This document shows, piece by piece, positions 10,665-21,286 of a DNA stretch of 64,000 bases; the stretch's first letter is position 1; each line of letters starts with the position of its first letter. This DNA comes from Plutella xylostella. Taxonomy: Eukaryota; Arthropoda; Insecta; Lepidoptera; Plutellidae. The DNA is taken from NCBI RefSeq assembly GCF_932276165.1, contig NC_063987.1, forward strand, positions 8,742,001-8,806,000, in the 5' to 3' direction. Under the pieces are notes generated by a model. It was given only the letters and a program-made list of their open reading frames with translations. It did no database searches and was not told where the DNA came from. Position numbers and translations under genes: made by a program.

Positions 10665-13238
10665 TTATTTTTGGACAGCAAGTATGTTTTCCGTATCTGC
10701 ATAGTTTTTTTCTAGCAACCATTTATTCAGAGTTAATTTACAATTTATTTTGTTAAGTGGGTAAATAACTACGTGTTTACTTATTCTATTATAAAGAAGT
10801 GAACTAACCACTTCAAAGCTTCGTCTAGCAAGTGCTGTATTGCTGGTAGGTAAATCGCAAATAAGGTCTTTTCTACGTTTTTTGGCCACTAAGTTGTTAA
10901 ACGAGAGAGACGAATGCTTACGGAGGATAGTTTGCAAAATAAATAGCTGCCTGACTGTGAGAACTTTGCATTCTGCATATAATAGACTGGTGGGATGGTG
11001 GATGGGTTTGCGAGTCATAACCTTCAGGACTGCTCTCTGTGCACGCTCCAGACGTAACATGGCCGTCTTATCTGCACCACCCCAAGCAGGGATACAATAG
11101 CTCAGGATCGATTGTGCAAGTGAAAGGTACACAGTCTTAAGTATTTCTGGGTTTGCAACATCTCTGAGTCTCCTAAAGATATATATGAGCTTGCGCACAC
11201 GTGAAACCAAAGTGGAGATGTGCTGATGCCAATTGAGTGAGCTGTCCAGTATGACACCAAGATACTTTGTGAAAGGGACTCGGACCAAGTGAGGGCAACC
11301 ACAGATTCCAGCCGGGCGGTCACACGAATGAACTGCCATGCTAAATTCGTCTGATGACGGCTGGGATGAGACCCTGTGCGCAAATGTGATGTAAGTAGAC
11401 TTCGATGGGTTAAGTGTTAGGAGGTTATTCCGTAGCCACTTGCCAATCTCATCCAGTGCCGCCTCAGCTCTACTCTGAGTCTCAGGCCAGTCGTCACCAT
11501 GAACGATAACTGCTGTATCATCCGCATATGTGACTATTTTGGAAAATGATAAGGGAAGATTGCAGAGGCCGTTTATATAGATGAGAAATAAGGTCGGTCC
11601 CAAGACACTTCCTTGAGGCACACCAAAGCTCAGGCATTCATCTTCGCTAATGTGTTGCTCAATTTTTACACGTTGAGAGCGATTAGAGAGATAGCTTCGG
11701 AAGATGTTAAGCGCAAGCCCTCTCACTCCAATATTTTCTAACTTGGACAGTAGGATAGGGACAGAGACAGTGTCAAAGGCTTTAGAGAGGTCGAGAAAGA
11801 TCCCCACACACTTCTTGCCTGAATCAAGCTTGTTCACAATCTCATTGGTAACTGTAAGAACCGCGTCCTCAGTAGACAGCCCTCTGCGGAACCCAAATTG
11901 TCTATCGGATATTATTTTGTGTTTGTCCAAAAAGTTAACAAGTCTTGAGTTTAATAACTTTTCTAGGACCTTAGAAACCGCAGGAAGTACTGAAATAGGC
12001 CTATAGTTAGTAACACTGTCTCTGTCCCCACTCTTGTAAATTGGATGAACAAGTGCCCTCTTGAAGCATTCCGGGAAAATTCCAGTCAGTAGGCAATTAT
12101 TAAAAATGTGAGTGAGCGGGGTTAATAAGGATCGGCGTGCATGTTTCAAAACGGTCGTCGAGATCCCGTCGCATCCAACAGCAGAGCTATTTCGCAGGCC
12201 CAGTATGATGCGTTCAACCTCCATTTCAGTAGCCACGACAATAGCCATAGAATCAACAACACTACCCTGAGAACATGCAGAAGAAAGGCCTGATGACTGA
12301 GTTGTTCCAAGCTGTTGCACTTTTATGGCTAATTCTTTCCCTATGGTAGCGAAAAAGGTATTTACTTCATTCACTGCAGCCTTAGGATTTTTCGAAGTTT
12401 TTAATAAATCTGTTGAGGGTGATGAGGTTTTATTTAAGTATGCTATCTTTTTAATGGCATCCCATGTTGCCTTAGGATTATTTTTGGCAGCATCTAATTG
12501 TAATCTTTGAAAATTTTGCTTTAGTTTTCTCAATAAGTTATTACAAAAGTTCCTGTAACGACAATATATCAGTCTTGCATTAGAGTCGGTTGGATTATTT
12601 TTAACATTTTTATGTAATTTATCCCTATGTCTTATACATCTCAGGAGGCCAGGGGTAATCCAGGGTTTTAAAATACGTTTTTTTCTAGGAATTTTTACTA
12701 TGACAGTATGATCTTTGACAATATCAGACACAATTTTAACCAAAGTATTTGCAGCTTCGTTAGGGTCTTTTATTCTAAATATGTGAGAGAAGTCCGCGAC
12801 TTTTAAGGCAGTGATTACCGCTGCGGTATTTGTACGGGTGCCCATACTGGGTGGTTTTCTTAGATTGGACTTTGAGTCAAAGACTAGATTGATAAATACT
12901 GGGTCGTGATCAGTTATCTTAGTGTCAAGAACAAGAGTTGTATTGTCAATATAACGAGACCTAAGAGCAATGTGATCGAGACATGATCTATCGAGTCTGG
13001 TAGGCAGGTAATGCGTGGGCATCAAAGCGTGAGATGCAAGCATCTCGAGGTATTCATCACAGAATTTGTCTTTATTATTCACTGCGATATCAATATTCAT
13101 ATCACCGATAACTATAACATTATGAACAGTCTTTAAAGAATCCAGCACATTGTTAAGACTATCTATGAATTTGTTAACAGATCTATCAGATGCTGGGGAG
13201 CGATATACACCAACGACAGCTAAATCATTATTGTACAT
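10665..13238 (-). CDS. LINE (Jockey-like) endonuclease-reverse transcriptase, 5'-truncated
   Basis: An 857-residue uninterrupted frame carries the end of an APE-type endonuclease (VVGVYRSPAS, IVIGDMNID, then TDHDPVF near residues 100-115), then a reverse transcriptase with FLDLSKAFDTV, GVPQGSVLGPTLF and the catalytic YADDT box. The same frame stays open upstream to about 13290, where BEL sequence begins, so the copy lacks its 5' end and the methionine at 13238 is internal. The 3' side ends in an (AAT)n-like run at about 10611-10622. It lies just downstream of the BEL integrase on the same strand. It is related to the copy at 43182-46067. The Jockey assignment is from motif style, not a tree. 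Confidence 0.85.
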   Translation of the reverse strand: MYNNDLAVVGVYRSPASDRSVNKFIDSLNNVLDSLKTVHNVIVIGDMNIDIAVNNKDKFCDEYLEMLASHALMPTHYLPTRLDRSCLDHIALRSRYIDNTTLVLDTKITDHDPVFINLVFDSKSNLRKPPSMGTRTNTAAVITALKVADFSHIFRIKDPNEAANTLVKIVSDIVKDHTVIVKIPRKKRILKPWITPGLLRCIRHRDKLHKNVKNNPTDSNARLIYCRYRNFCNNLLRKLKQNFQRLQLDAAKNNPKATWDAIKKIAYLNKTSSPSTDLLKTSKNPKAAVNEVNTFFATIGKELAIKVQQLGTTQSSGLSSACSQGSVVDSMAIVVATEMEVERIILGLRNSSAVGCDGISTTVLKHARRSLLTPLTHIFNNCLLTGIFPECFKRALVHPIYKSGDRDSVTNYRPISVLPAVSKVLEKLLNSRLVNFLDKHKIISDRQFGFRRGLSTEDAVLTVTNEIVNKLDSGKKCVGIFLDLSKAFDTVSVPILLSKLENIGVRGLALNIFRSYLSNRSQRVKIEQHISEDECLSFGVPQGSVLGPTLFLIYINGLCNLPLSFSKIVTYADDTAVIVHGDDWPETQSRAEAALDEIGKWLRNNLLTLNPSKSTYITFAHRVSSQPSSDEFSMAVHSCDRPAGICGCPHLVRVPFTKYLGVILDSSLNWHQHISTLVSRVRKLIYIFRRLRDVANPEILKTVYLSLAQSILSYCIPAWGGADKTAMLRLERAQRAVLKVMTRKPIHHPTSLLYAECKVLTVRQLFILQTILRKHSSLSFNNLVAKKRRKDLICDLPTSNTALARRSFEVVSSLLYNRISKHVVIYPLNKINCKLTLNKWLLEKNYADTENILAVQK

Positions 13239-13301
13239 GAAAACCAGACAGTTTCCATCAGTTAAATCAGGTTTGTCAGGATTGTTACAATAAAAGGCAT
13301 T

Positions 13302-14477
13302 TTAACATGTAATCGGTAATGGACAGATATTGTTGAATGCTCTCTTGATTATTCCACGCGCCCTGCGCATCTCTGCGACCCGCGTGATGCCGTCGCGACC
13401 CGGGCAGCAGCCGACGATGCGTCCCAGCCTCCACTGGCAGGGCGGCAGTCGGTCATCTTTGATCAGCACAATGGTACCCACGTCAAGTCCGGCACCCTTG
13501 CAGCTTCTCCATTTCGTGCGTTCTTGAAGCAGTCCTATGTAGTCTCTTGACCATCTTCTCCAGAAGTCGCATTGGATCTGCTGCAGCTGTTGGTAGTGAG
13601 ATAAGCGGTTTGTAGGTACATTTTCATATTCGTAGTCGGGCAATGAGATAAGTGTCCTACCAATCAGGAAATGAGCTGGCGTTAAAACTGATATCTCGTC
13701 TGTATCCGAATTTGGTAAAGGGCAGAGCGGACGAGAGTTCAAGATACCTTCCACCTGGGTAAGTATAGTACTAAATTCTTCGTAGGTTAATAGGGCTTGG
13801 CCTAGAACTCGTTTAAGATGAAATTTACAGCTTTTGACGGCCGCCTCGTACAAACCCCCCATGTGTGGAGTGTAGACAGGTATAAATTTCCAATTTATTC
13901 CCTCATTTGCACAAGAAGCTATTATTTCGCTCGAACATTCGTCGATAAATTTATAAATTGCACATAATTCGTTATTGGCCCCATGAAAGGTAGTGGAATT
14001 ATCACTCACTATTGTTTTTGGTATACCTCGCCTGGACGTAAACCTTCGCAGCGCAGACAGGAAGAGCTGAGTTTCTAGACCTGAAACTAACTCTAAGTGA
14101 ATTGCCTTTGTCAAAAGACAAATAAAAATTGCTATGTAACATTTGTATGACCTGTAACCACGCCCCCTTTTGTCCCTCACCGCAAAGGGTCCTGCATAAT
14201 CAATGCCAGTTGTGAGGAAGGGCGGTGCTGGAGTTACTCTTGACCTTGGTAAATTACCCATTATCGGTGAGTAGATCTTCGGACTGTTCCTGAAGCACGT
14301 TATACATTCTCGTACAACCTTATTAGCGACGATCTTACCGTGTGTCGGCCAATATCTCTCGCGGACAGATGAAAGTAATAACTGTGGCCCTGCATGCATT
14401 AATCTTATGTGTTCTCCACTAGGGCGTGCAAAACCGGTTAACCGGTTTTCGGAAAAACCGGTTAACCGGTTTTGCAC
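13302..14477 (-). pseudogene. BEL/Pao integrase, Pol C-terminal end
   Basis: This is the C-terminal Pol segment of the BEL element. It starts inside the zinc-binding domain (CITCF), then has an integrase core with aspartates in GIDYAGPF and VSDNSTTFHG and the glutamate in GLYEAAVKS, the D-D-E set typical of BEL/Pao. The first 20 or so residues of the open frame come from the hAT end inserted at 14420, so the apparent start is artificial; the true frame continues in 18595-18879 beyond that insertion. The stop at 13302 looks like the natural Pol end. In the element it would insert the cDNA copy. Confidence 0.85.
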
Positions 14478-15274
14478 GCCCTAGTAGACAATATTTCACG
14501 GTTTTTCATAACCGGTTTTGAGAGTTCAAAACCGGATACCGAAAACCGGGTTTTCACCGGTTTTGAACGTATTTTTATATACTTTTTTACATTAGAAGCT
14601 GAACCCATAAACTCTAAAAATAAAATAATTTGTAGGGTAAACATTGGTGAAATTGGCCACCCCCAATAACTGGCCACACAGCTTTTTATTCGCCTAAAAT
14701 AAGAAACACGATGACAGCACGCCATCTGTTACAGCTTGACACTAACCATTAGTAAGTTGTCGTTCATTTTAGTTCACACTCATTCCGCTTGAAGGATTGG
14801 TCTTCAAAATACCCGTAATTTTCTGACAGTCGGCGACAGTGCATCTGATAAAATGGTTGTGCGCTAAGAAAACGTTAAGCGAAGACATTATTTCGAGAGG
14901 CGATATTTTTTGTCCCCAGCTTCTGTGAGTGACTTTAAATAGTGACAACGATAGATTTTGAGCTAAGCAATCATAATTTGTACTGATTTAATCCTTAATT
15001 TGATTTTTTATTGCATTTTTCGACTTGGCCAGTTACTGGTTCCAGTTTTATAGTATTTTTAGTAACTGGCCCCCCTATGCCAGTTACCCCAATTTGCTAC
15101 TTGCAAGTAAATTAACTTAAAATACAGCTTATTACCTTGGTTTTAAATAGCATTTTCTGTGGTATAAAATTTGTAAAAATCGTTCAATATTTAGTAGTAA
15201 CTGGCATAGGTATTCTAGTGGCCAGTTACTACATGGCCAGTTACTGAGAACTATTTTATGTTTCAGGATAAATG

Positions 15275-16600
15275 CTTATATCTCTTCAAGATAACGGTGG
15301 CCCAGCCCACAAACAGTCTTCACTATTTGGACTGTATCCTCGTCAATATCCGTAGTGGTTAGCAGCGATTCGAATCGGCTCTGTTGTTCTCTTTGGAAGC
15401 TGGTGTTGCCATGCCAACTTCAATTTGGTGCAGCGTGGGACGAAGGGCCTGCTTCATCAGTCGTCTTCTCTCCAGAAGTTGATATTCAGAGTGCCTCCAA
15501 GAAGTCGGTGATCACTCCCAGTTTAAAATCTATTGATCACTGAGGCATCTCTGAATATGTGCCGCTTGTCAGTCATAATTAAGTAGATTTCATTTTTCGT
15601 CCTACACCATCGGGGCTTGACCATGTTCACTTCCTCCGGGGATGTTTGTCATAGAAAGAATTCATCAAGTATAGCCCATTCTGGTCTGTCTCATTCGAGG
15701 AAGTCAACAAGAATTTGTCCTCTCCGATTTCTGCTACTAAAACCATGGGGTCCTACCCTCAATTCTTTGCATTCTTGTACTCCCACTTTGGCGTTGAAGT
15801 CCCCCATCACAATGGTGTATTGGGTCTTAGCAGTACACTTGATAGCCCTAGAGATATCTTCGTAACTATACTGTTTCGACTTCTGTGTCAGAGTGTGTCG
15901 AGGTTGGTGCATATACCTGTACGACCTTCAAGGAATCCCTCTCGGTTAGTTTAAGTACAAGGTACGCTACCAGATTCGACACACTACTGATCTCCACTAC
16001 GTTGCTGACAAGGGTCTTGTTGACAAGAAATCCTACGCCACCTTGGGACAGTTGGTTACCCTCCCGATGGTAGAGCATGTGGTCAGACTTCAGGGTTATC
16101 GTGTCCCTCTCTAAGGATTTCCGATAGCCCTATTCTATTCTATTCTGTGTGGGGGTGTCAGTGCCTGCACCTGGCTCCCTCGAATGGAACCTTTGTGCAT
16201 ATCCCCAAGGTCTAAACTGCCTTTCTAAGCTTGGACCATTTCCCACCATGCTGGCATTTCACTGCAGGTTGGTGGGATCACATATCTAGATGTGCAAAAT
16301 CTAGACATGCAGGTTTCCTCACGATGTTTTCCTTCACCGTAAGAGTGATGGTACCTATACATTGTACTTAAGTCAAAAGAACTAATTGGTACATGTCAGC
16401 ACCGGGATTCGAACCCGCATCTCTGGCGTGAGAAGCGGGCGCTTACCCGACTGAGCTACCATTGCTCTGCGATAGCTTTAAGATGTCCTTATTTTTTTGC
16501 CCAGCTCTACCTCGTGTTACACCATATTCTCGTCCTCTCTCAGTGTCCGTGCGTTGTATGTAGCAAGTTGTATTTTATACTATCTTAAAATTAGTTCAAG
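15275..16600 (-). pseudogene. LINE endonuclease remnant, split by a SINE
   Basis: On the minus strand a decayed APE-type endonuclease can be followed: LATYNARTLRED near 16530-16565, then past the SINE GGVGFLVNK and VVQVYAPT (15866-16078) and the catalytic-loop motif MGDFNAKVG (about 15800). Frames are broken by shifts and stops. The part below 15690 is degenerate. It is a dead fragment of an RTE- or CR1-like LINE; the clade is not settled. Confidence 0.65.
16129..16469 (-). mobile_element. tRNA-derived SINE
   Basis: On the minus strand it starts with a tRNA-like head: an A box tagctcagtcgggtaagcg and a B box ggttcgaatcccgg (about 16405-16465). A core with gtgaaggaaaacatcgtgag follows, then a (TAGAA)n tail seen as tattctattctattc at 16131. 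A 7-bp duplication cgatagc flanks it (16122-16128, 16470-16476). Internal RNA polymerase III boxes would drive its transcription. The head resembles a tRNA gene, but the core and tail show it is a SINE. Confidence 0.85.
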
Positions 16601-17689
16601 AAGAAGCTAAGACTTAAGGATTTGACTTAATATAAACTTGAAATAATTCAATTTGATTGTTAATAAAGATTTGCGATGATTTAAAGATAAGAAACTTATT
16701 TTTGTCATAATAATATGTGAATTGTGACGTTGTTACACTAATTACATTGAAAGGGTATTGAATTGTAGAAGTTTTTTTGTTTTTATATTAAATTTTGTTA
16801 GAAAATCCTTCCTTCATTGGAAGGAAACCCGTGCCCCGGCAGGTGGGGACGTAATGATGACGATGAACTGTTTATTTGTTAAGAAATATAAGGTATTTCT
16901 CATTATTAAGTGTTAACACATATACTACGTCATAACACATTAATTATAATAGGTTTTTTATAATGTTTGCAGTAGTTATAAGGTTACAACTTGTCATTTT
17001 AGTTAATTATATTAGGTGGCCAGTTACTGCAAAATAAGGGTGCCAGTTACTAAAATTTGTGGCCAGTTACTACACAAAAGTGATAGTTTTCATTTAAATA
17101 AAGATATTTAAATAAATAGTTCTTATTGATTATTAAATTGATCATAAAAACAATCAACAGGATCTAGTGAATCATTAGATATATAAATCACCTAAATCAG
17201 ATCATGCATTTAGACGGAGCACACACGTAAAGTGGCCAAGGTGCTTAAGTGGCCAGTTACTACCCCTTTTCCCCTATATCGGTTGGCACACTGATGGACA
17301 CTAGATTAATGGTGAAACTCATAAAAAAGCACTAAAATATTGTATGGAAATTGAGTGACGATTTTCTGGTGCACATGCCGGCACTCTGCCTAGGCGCAGT
17401 AAAGCAAACACGACGTCAGTGACCGATGTATGCGTGTGAGTTCACACTTTTTGCTGTATGAAAACTTATTGCTGTGTGAAAAAAAGGTACTCTGGGTGCA
17501 CATAATTATAACGTTGAAATCTTGCCCAATAAAGCACAACAAGGTGGTCTTCATACAAACTCTAGGTAAAACAGGACTGCATTGACCGTTGTTGAAAATA
17601 TAATTAGGCCAAGTGCGGGGACTGCATTCGACGTTATGGACTTTTTTCATGAAGTGTTGAGGACTTCAAATCAAATGCAGTCGTGTCCA

Positions 17690-18190
17690 TCAATAAAATA
17701 AATAAATAAATAAATAGTCATTTATTTCAGGCTAGACACCCATATTACACATTATATAAACACAAACGTACTTACACAAATAAATTAAATTGTAGTATTA
17801 CAATTATTATCAGTTTAAACATACATATACCTATTACATAGGTAAGGTCATTTTTATTTTCGATTTGCGTCTTGATGAACAGAGAGCCAGTGTCTGTAGA
17901 ATGGATTTCTAAAATCAACACTTACCACTTTCAGTATTGCATTCCCAGTGCTGCGCAGTCCCGACCAGAATGTCGCTATACGTGACCTCAGGACTGCGAA
18001 GAAGTCAGGCACTCCCGCCTCAGAGAACATGCCCGACGCGCTACAGTACCGCGGCCGCCTCATGAGGGTGCGGTATGCGTCATTATACTGCACCCTCATG
18101 GTGCTCATCGCCTTCCGGGTGTAGTTGATCCACAGATGCCCAGTGTAGATGTTCTGGCAGTATGCCCTAAATAAAGTTATGCCCTAAATC
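17690..18190 (-). pseudogene. LINE C-terminal fragment
   Basis: A minus-strand frame at 17854-18108 reads MRVQYNDAYRTLMRRPRYCS, a pattern seen at the C-terminus of many insect LINE polyproteins (RTE/CR1-like), then stops. An (AAAT)n run at 17693-17716 lies where the LINE 3' tail should be. The copy is strongly 5'-truncated. Confidence 0.6.
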
Positions 18191-18594
18191 AATGAGTTAG
18201 GCTTTCTTTCGTTGCGTTGATATGAACAAATCTGTAATACATCAAAAAAACATTCATCATCTTACTGCTACTATAGAGTGGTCGTAAGAATCAGACGATA
18301 AATGGTTTTTTTTCAAAATCTGCCTGTATGTTTAAAATATACAATTATTGATGATAACAGAACGATATAAAAACACCATTAAGGTGCCACACACTTTTTG
18401 TAGATGTGATAACAGTAAGTACTATGATAATTCTTATTTAACTTTTTTTCTGTTCACTAAATTATTAATTTGTCATATGGTTGATTAAAAACAGATAAGT
18501 AATATCAAAACCGGTTAACCGGTTTTGTGGCTGAAAACCGAAAATTCAAAACCGGTTTTGAAAACCTTCCGGTTTTGCACGCCCTATTCTCCAC

Positions 18595-18879
18595 GCATTA
18601 TAAGAATTGTTAGTGTGTGTGAGTGATGTAGAAGTATTGGGTGTTTTTTATCGTAATTGTATGAGGACTGTTCCAGGCGTCCCCCTACTCGAATAATCCC
18701 ATTTTCCATAAATGGTTTCAAACACAATATGTTTGATGTTTGTGGTAGTTGTTTACTATTTTTTAGTAACTTGTACTCCATTTGGAACGATTCTGTTTGT
18801 GCAAATCTAATTAATTCGAGCAACGCATGTCGCATTTCATCTACTGATAAGACCCCGACTATTCTATTGTTCGGATGTC
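18595..18879 (-). pseudogene. BEL/Pao Pol fragment before the integrase
   Basis: A minus-strand Pol segment lies between two hAT insertions. It reads VDEMRHALLELIRFAQTE, then FMENGIIRVGGRLEQ and HPILLHHSHTLTILIMRGE, the stretch preceding and entering the integrase zinc domain of BEL/Pao elements. It continues into 14411 once the hAT is ignored. Confidence 0.8.
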
Positions 18880-18887
18880 TAGAGTTG

Positions 18888-20991
18888 CAGGGGCGTATTT
18901 ACCCTAGGGCTAAAAGGGCTACAGCCCGGGGCGGCAGGCGGCGAAGGGCGGCCCAGGGGCGGCCGGGAGGCCGCCCTTGGGCTTTAGGTTGTAGGATTTA
19001 AAAAGTACAGAACAATATTTTAGGACGTAAGCCTAGAACGGCCCTGAGCCATCTTTCCACATGTTGATTTCATGTCTTAAGAGAAGCAGACTTTTGTTCT
19101 TTTCTGAACCGGTGAAAGTCGAATTTTTTTCCGCCTCGGTATTTCATTGAAGGAAATCGAAGAAAAAAAATTCGTCCCTCAGTCGCCCTGCACAAGTTTA
19201 TTTCTAAACGTTTTAAAATGTACTCCTATCCAGAAAAATCTGTTATTTTTTTTCGGAAGATATCATGATCTATGCAAATCTATCACCACAATGTTCTTAT
19301 ATATATGTAGTACGGTAGGTACTCTACACTTCTTCTTCTTTCGTGTCAGTGAACATGCGATTTTTTTAATTTATCCAGTCCAAAAGAAGCAACTTTGATA
19401 GCATTCTGATTGGCCTGGAGTAAGTCCCGAGTGCAGGTGGATGGCCACAGGGGACAGGGGAGTCGCATAGGTGGTACCAACGGTATAGCCCCACTTGCAG
19501 AGATTTTCCTTGCAGCCTACCTCTGCTCGCAACCGATTTAGAGTCTTCCGAATGTGCCAGGGGAAACTGTTACCGGAAGCAAGTTTTTCCTCAAGAGGTA
19601 GGAAAGGAACCTGGGGCTGCTTTTCCTCCTAGAGCCTTAAGCCTTGCGATTTGTGGGTTTTCATCCGTTTAGGACACCTCACTATTTTTAAAAACGCTTG
19701 TCGGCTCTTAAGGCGGGAAGGTGCGGCAGTATGTGAGTAAAGTGGATGTCTGGAGTCGCATTCTTGTTTGGTTTACTCAACAGAACATGCCACTTTTCGC
19801 CGTATGCTAGGGGGTGCTATCCCAGCCAGGGAGTAGAGTTTGTAGAGCGGTGTCGGTTTGAGGCATCCCGTTACTATACGAACAAATCTACTTCTCTAGC
19901 ATGCGCGGACCTTGCCCATATGGGGCAGGCAAATTCGGAAGCTGATAAGCAGAGTGCTAGGCTACTTGTTTGTAGAGAGGAGTCCCAGCTGGTAGACGTA
20001 AGCCGTCGCAGAAAGTTGTTTCGGGAGCTGACTTTCTTCTTGATGTTTTGGCAGTGGGTTTTGTACGTGAGGTATTTTGGTTACGAGCATTGCAGGATTT
20101 TTAAAGTATGAAAGCCGGCCTTTGTGCTTTTTTAAACCGATGGAATAGTCTATGTTTTTCCGCCTCGGTATTTTTTTTAGGAAATTTAAATTTAAAAAAA
20201 TGCCTCTCTCAGTCGCCCTGCACAAGTTTATTTCTAAACGTTCTAAAAAGTACTCGTCTATCCAGAAAAATCTTTTTTGTTCGGAAGATATAAGGTGGAC
20301 CCAAAAAAGTAATGCGATGTTGTTTGGCACTCATTTTTTTTCTAAATGAAGAGCATCGATTCTAGTCTAGAAGATGATATCGGCATATAAATGGGCACCG
20401 TCACAATTGATAAACAGGCTCAGGGCTCCTTTTATGGCATTTCTCATCACTTCAGCGAGAACTTCGGGCGAGAGACTCTCGCACGCGTGTCGAATGTTGT
20501 CCTCAAGGGCTTCCAGAGACTCGGGCTTATTCACATATACACGGGTCTTCAAAAAACCCCACAAAAACCGTCTGAAACGGTAAAATCGGGAATTTTTTCA
20601 GGGAAAAATGACAGATATAACGAAAAAAAGGCGACGCCTAAAACTGAATATAGGTACACAATTATTCGATCTTGGGGAGTATACCACTCTATGGCTTCTG
20701 AACTTGTAGTCTGCAAAATTGTCTAATTTACCACTATCAAAATAAATTTGAAATTGACGGCCATTTGTACAAATGAGAGCAACTTCCAATATGGTGATTA
20801 CTTTTGGCCCACCATATATCATTATCTATGCAAATCTATCACCACAGTATAAGAAATACATTATGTAGGTACCTAAGTATATTTAGGTCGGTAGGTACTC
20901 TACACTGACTGCTCTTTTTCTTTTCTTTCATTCCTTGATGGGGCGGAAAACTACAGGAGCCCAGGGCGCGCAATCTTTAAATACGCCCCTG
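18888..20991. mobile_element. hAT-type element inserted in BEL Pol
   Basis: It starts caggggcgtatttaccc and ends aaatacgcccctg, with the 8-bp duplication tagagttg at 18880-18887 and 20992-20999. It has no transposase of its own. A segment of about 250 bp (cgcctcggtatttc, then cagtcgccctgcacaagttt and aaatctatcaccac) occurs twice, at about 19090-19330 and 20120-20900; the second copy is interrupted by a mariner-like element. Confidence 0.9.
20291..20816 (-). mobile_element. Mariner-like (IS630-Tc1) deletion derivative
   Basis: The ends taaggtggacccaaaaaagt and acttttggcccaccata are imperfect inverted repeats beside TA target dinucleotides. The same host sequence without the insert stands at 19255-19285 (ggaagatatcatgatctatg), giving a paralogous empty site. 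On the minus strand the remnant WGFLKTRVYVNKPESLEALE resembles the C-terminal end of Tc1/mariner-superfamily transposases. Frameshifts show it is dead. Confidence 0.75.
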
Positions 20992-21083
20992 TAGAGTTGC
21001 GAATGAATCTTCGCATGTAAACAAATACTCGATTGAGTTTATTTAAGTTAGAATATTTTTTTATTAAGTTTGTAATTAACTCG

Positions 21084-21286
21084 GCTGGGGCAGATATTTG
21101 TTTAAACACAGATATTTGTTCTCGGGTCTTGGATGTGCCCGTAAAATGGCAATAGGCCCGCCCCCTATTACATTGGGACTAACATAACACTCTGGCGAAA
21201 AGTGGGTGCAGCAATGCACCTCTGCCTACCCCGCAAGGGAGTACATTAGTACAAGGCGTGAGTGCGTTTTTTTTTTTTTTTTTTTT
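21084..21286 (-). mobile_element. Short retroelement in BEL Pol with 10-bp duplication
   Basis: A 203-bp insert is flanked by aattaactcg at 21074-21083 and 21287-21296. It contains gcaatgcacctctgcctacc and ctccttgcggg-like blocks known to me as a dispersed lepidopteran repeat, and a T run at its right end (21267-21286). It ends the open Pol frame in foreign residues. Confidence 0.75.

Larger units (their letters stand above)
14420..18586. mobile_element. hAT-type element inserted in the BEL integrase
   Basis: The ends tagggcgtgcaaaaccgg (14420) and ccggttttgcacgcccta (18586) are inverted repeats. The 8-bp duplication ttctccac flanks them at 14412-14419 and 18587-18594. No transposase is seen. 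The left end is itself a palindrome: the terminal sequence recurs inverted at 14456-14485. The 4.2-kb interior is made of other repeats: a LINE endonuclease remnant split by a SINE, a LINE C-terminal remnant, and scattered ccagttact words. Confidence 0.9.

Noticed and set aside
11704..12510. Plus-strand open frames inside 10665-13238
   Set aside because: They are antisense shadows of the LINE reverse transcriptase.
16390..16470. tRNA gene on the minus strand
   Set aside because: A and B boxes are present, but the sequence runs into a SINE core and a (TAGAA)n tail and is flanked by a 7-bp target duplication.
20367..20564. A small functional gene on the minus strand
   Set aside because: It matches the end of a Tc1/mariner-type transposase and lies in a 526-bp deletion derivative with frameshifts.
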